Source: Vampirovibrionales bacterium (GTDB lineage Bacteria; Cyanobacteriota; Vampirovibrionia; Vampirovibrionales; JAGQHJ01). From it: DNA of 7,314 nt. The DNA lies in the NCBI GenBank assembly GCA_025451145.1, contig JANWKX010000053.1, positions 1 to 7,314 of the forward strand, in the 5' to 3' direction. The position numbers were made by a program, and so were the translations under genes. The notes under the pieces were generated by a model. It did not search any database. It saw only the letters and a list, made by a program, of their open reading frames with translations, and was not told the DNA's origin. This document shows positions 6,138-7,314 of the stretch, piece after piece; the stretch's first letter is position 1; each line of letters starts with the position of its first letter.

Positions 6138-6647
6138 ATGCAGATACAGCAACGGCTGGCTGGAAACAGTCCTGCCAACAGGTCATTGGGTTTACCTAGA
6201 CATGGCGCCAGGTTCTCAGGAGTGATTTCGACAAGGCCTTCTGTGGAATCTGCCTTAGCGGCCTCTTTTCAACTGAGCAATGGCGATACGCTAACGGGGC
6301 TCGACCTTTTGAAACAATTGAGAACCATTGAGCAGGCGTTTCAGTCTCAGATTGTCTCACAGGAAACAGTCGTAGGCGCCCTTGTCCGTCAGGTTGCCCC
6401 TCGAAAGACGTTTCCCTTGCCTATCCGAAAAATTATCATGGCTTACCCCGATACCCCAAAGGATCATTTTCGAGTCCATGAGTTGCTGGCGCAATTGGTT
6501 CAGGCAGGTTTATTGCAATCCATAGATACCTTTGGCAAGGTTATGCCGCGCGGGCCTTGGTCTGAATTTATTCCTTCGCCTCGGCTTTATTCGCCTGGGC
6601 ATACCAGCTATACTATCACCCGGAAGGGCAGGCAAGCCCTAGCTTAA
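6138..6647 (+). CDS. tagged hypothetical protein with winged-helix-like C-terminus
   Basis: The product is 169 residues. The ATG at 6138 lies 10 nt after AAAGGAG, which overlaps the stop of the preceding gene; the 15-nt gap points to one operon. The leader begins MQIQQ, like the M-x-I-Q starts of the two previous proteins. It has four Arg and no acidic residue and ends A24-R25-F26-S27-G28. After a helical middle (about 52-85), residues 93-169 follow winged-helix order: a helix PLPIRKIIMAY, a helix FRVHELLAQLVQAGLL (111-126), a long loop, then the strand TSYTITRKGRQAL (156-168). The TITRKGRQAL ending resembles the wing plus last helix of bacterial transcription regulators. DNA binding is inferred, and the HTH is short of a clear first helix. 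The specific family is not recognised. Confidence 0.83.
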   Translation: MQIQQRLAGNSPANRSLGLPRHGARFSGVISTRPSVESALAASFQLSNGDTLTGLDLLKQLRTIEQAFQSQIVSQETVVGALVRQVAPRKTFPLPIRKIIMAYPDTPKDHFRVHELLAQLVQAGLLQSIDTFGKVMPRGPWSEFIPSPRLYSPGHTSYTITRKGRQALA

Positions 6648-6710
6648 ACGCGAGATCCAAGACTTCATCCGGTCAATCCACAAGGAAGAAGGCCGATTTA
6701 GGGTCTATCG

Positions 6711-6815
6711 CCATTGGGAGCCGAATGGCTCAGCAATTTAGGATTAGCCCTGGGAGATCAATGTTTGAAGACCTTCAAAATCTTTCCCCCAGAGCTGTTC
6801 CCTCTCTCCCAATGG
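6711..6815. repeat. 105-bp imperfect inverted repeat between convergent genes
   Basis: Outer arms CCATTGGGAG (6711-6720) and CTCCCAATGG (6806-6815) are perfect 10-bp complements. Inside them, AGCCCTGGG (6746-6754) pairs at eight of nine positions with 6788-6796. At the centre, TTTGAAG (6764-6770) pairs fully with CTTCAAA (6773-6779). The inner two stems share nearly the same axis. A small alternative hairpin GAGCC-GAAT-GGCTC (6718-6731) competes with the outer arm. No U-tract follows on either strand. It may stop or protect convergent transcripts, or be a relic of a small mobile repeat. Confidence 0.45.
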
Positions 6816-6835
6816 AAAGCTTCCTAAAATTAAAC

Positions 6836-7314
6836 TTAATCTTTAGGCCGTTCACATGGCGCTTGTAGGATGGGTAGTGCATGCTCACGCCACAGTTCGC
6901 GCAAGTCCTTACCACAGGCCTGCTTTACTTCCTTGGAGAAACGATCATAGAACTCGTAGATTTCCTGTTCGCCCATCAAGGTTTCCCGTTGCTCCATTTC
7001 CTTCATGGCGTTTTCCAGGGGCCCTTGGGGAATGGCTGCCATAAAGGCCTTATCCGCTCGGTAGCATCGGTCCATAATATAATTGACAATGCCTTCTTGT
7101 TCTTCCCTGGCGTGATCCGAATCGGGGCTTTGTATCAAGCCAGGTTGTCTTGGCGCCAGGTAATGGCCGGTTAAGTCGGTAAACAGCTTCCAGTCCCGAA
7201 CCGACATATAGGCCAGACGTCCCGCCTGTTCATAATCGTTACCGGCCCCGCTGGAGACATCCCCCAGCCCATGATAATAGACATCCTCGGCGACCCGACC
7301 GGCAAACATATGAC
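6836..7314 (-). CDS. FtsH-type AAA zinc protease, peptidase M41 C-terminal part
   Basis: 158 codons of the 3' end of a minus-strand gene are present; the frame is still open at the window edge, and the ATG at 7309 is internal, because a His codon precedes it. The visible start FAGRVAEDV, then DVSSGAGNDYEQAGRLAY, matches the FtsH peptidase region (GGRxAEE, then TGAxNDxxxAT). In FtsH the Asp of the G-A-x-N-D segment is the third zinc ligand; it is present here. The tail also fits the family: IMDRCYRAD, then the ETLMGEQEI stretch resembling the usual ETL-x-G-x-E-I. The HExGH motif, AAA ATPase and membrane helices would lie outside the window. FtsH proteases are normally membrane-anchored hexamers that degrade membrane and short-lived cytosolic proteins. 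The segment after the zinc Asp is atypical and lacks the usual MSxxLG sequence, so this may be a divergent paralogue. Confidence 0.85.
   Translation of the reverse strand, partial: HMFAGRVAEDVYYHGLGDVSSGAGNDYEQAGRLAYMSVRDWKLFTDLTGHYLAPRQPGLIQSPDSDHAREEQEGIVNYIMDRCYRADKAFMAAIPQGPLENAMKEMEQRETLMGEQEIYEFYDRFSKEVKQACGKDLRELWREHALPILQAPCERPKD

Noticed and set aside
1..7314. Mobile element, CRISPR, tRNA or rRNA
   Set aside because: No terminal repeats with a transposase, no regularly spaced repeats, and no tRNA- or rRNA-like segments were seen on either strand.

Overview
This 7.3 kb stretch looks chromosomal and bacterial: dense genes, Shine-Dalgarno sites of the AGGAG type, sigma70-like promoters, a classical hairpin/U-tract terminator, and TGA read as stop. 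GC is moderate by eye. No rRNA, tRNA, CRISPR array, transposase or phage gene was seen. No taxonomic marker is complete. From memory only, short N-terminal F-x-G peptides on many hypothetical proteins recall non-photosynthetic relatives of cyanobacteria (Vampirovibrionia/Melainabacteria); this assignment is an inference of low to moderate confidence.

Layout. At the left edge a minus-strand gene begins at 111 and runs out of the window. A small plus-strand hypothetical gene (366-737) ends in a bidirectional terminator (759-787), which it shares with a convergent GNAT-type N-acetyltransferase (821-1648, minus, TTG start). Next on the minus strand is a thioredoxin-reductase-like flavoprotein (1926-2918) that has lost the redox CxxC. 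A divergent intergenic region with palindromes and a promoter leads into five plus-strand hypothetical genes. These are a protein with a winged-helix-like C-terminus (3145-3774), an orphan (3919-4473), two tandem paralogues with ankyrin-like spacing (4616-5290 and 5349-6122), and a second winged-helix-like protein (6138-6647). A 105-bp imperfect inverted repeat lies between this cluster and the convergent 3' end of an FtsH/M41 protease gene at the right edge.

Main observation. Eight of the nine genes whose N-terminus is visible encode a short N-terminal signature with core (R/H/T)-F-(S/G/R)-(G/S/E/Q), mostly R-F-S-G or R-F-G. It lies at residues 4-10 in short leaders or near residues 25-40 in longer basic, Gln/Asn/Pro/Ser-rich leaders. 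Codons differ between copies, so the conservation is at protein level. The genes lie on both strands and the proteins are otherwise mostly unrelated; one is a GNAT enzyme, and the flavoprotein lacks the tag. This suggests a common, probably undescribed N-terminal sorting, processing or docking tag. How the genes cooperate cannot be read from sequence. The tandem paralogues and the 6138 gene probably form an operon (58- and 15-nt gaps), and the two genes before them appear to have their own promoters.
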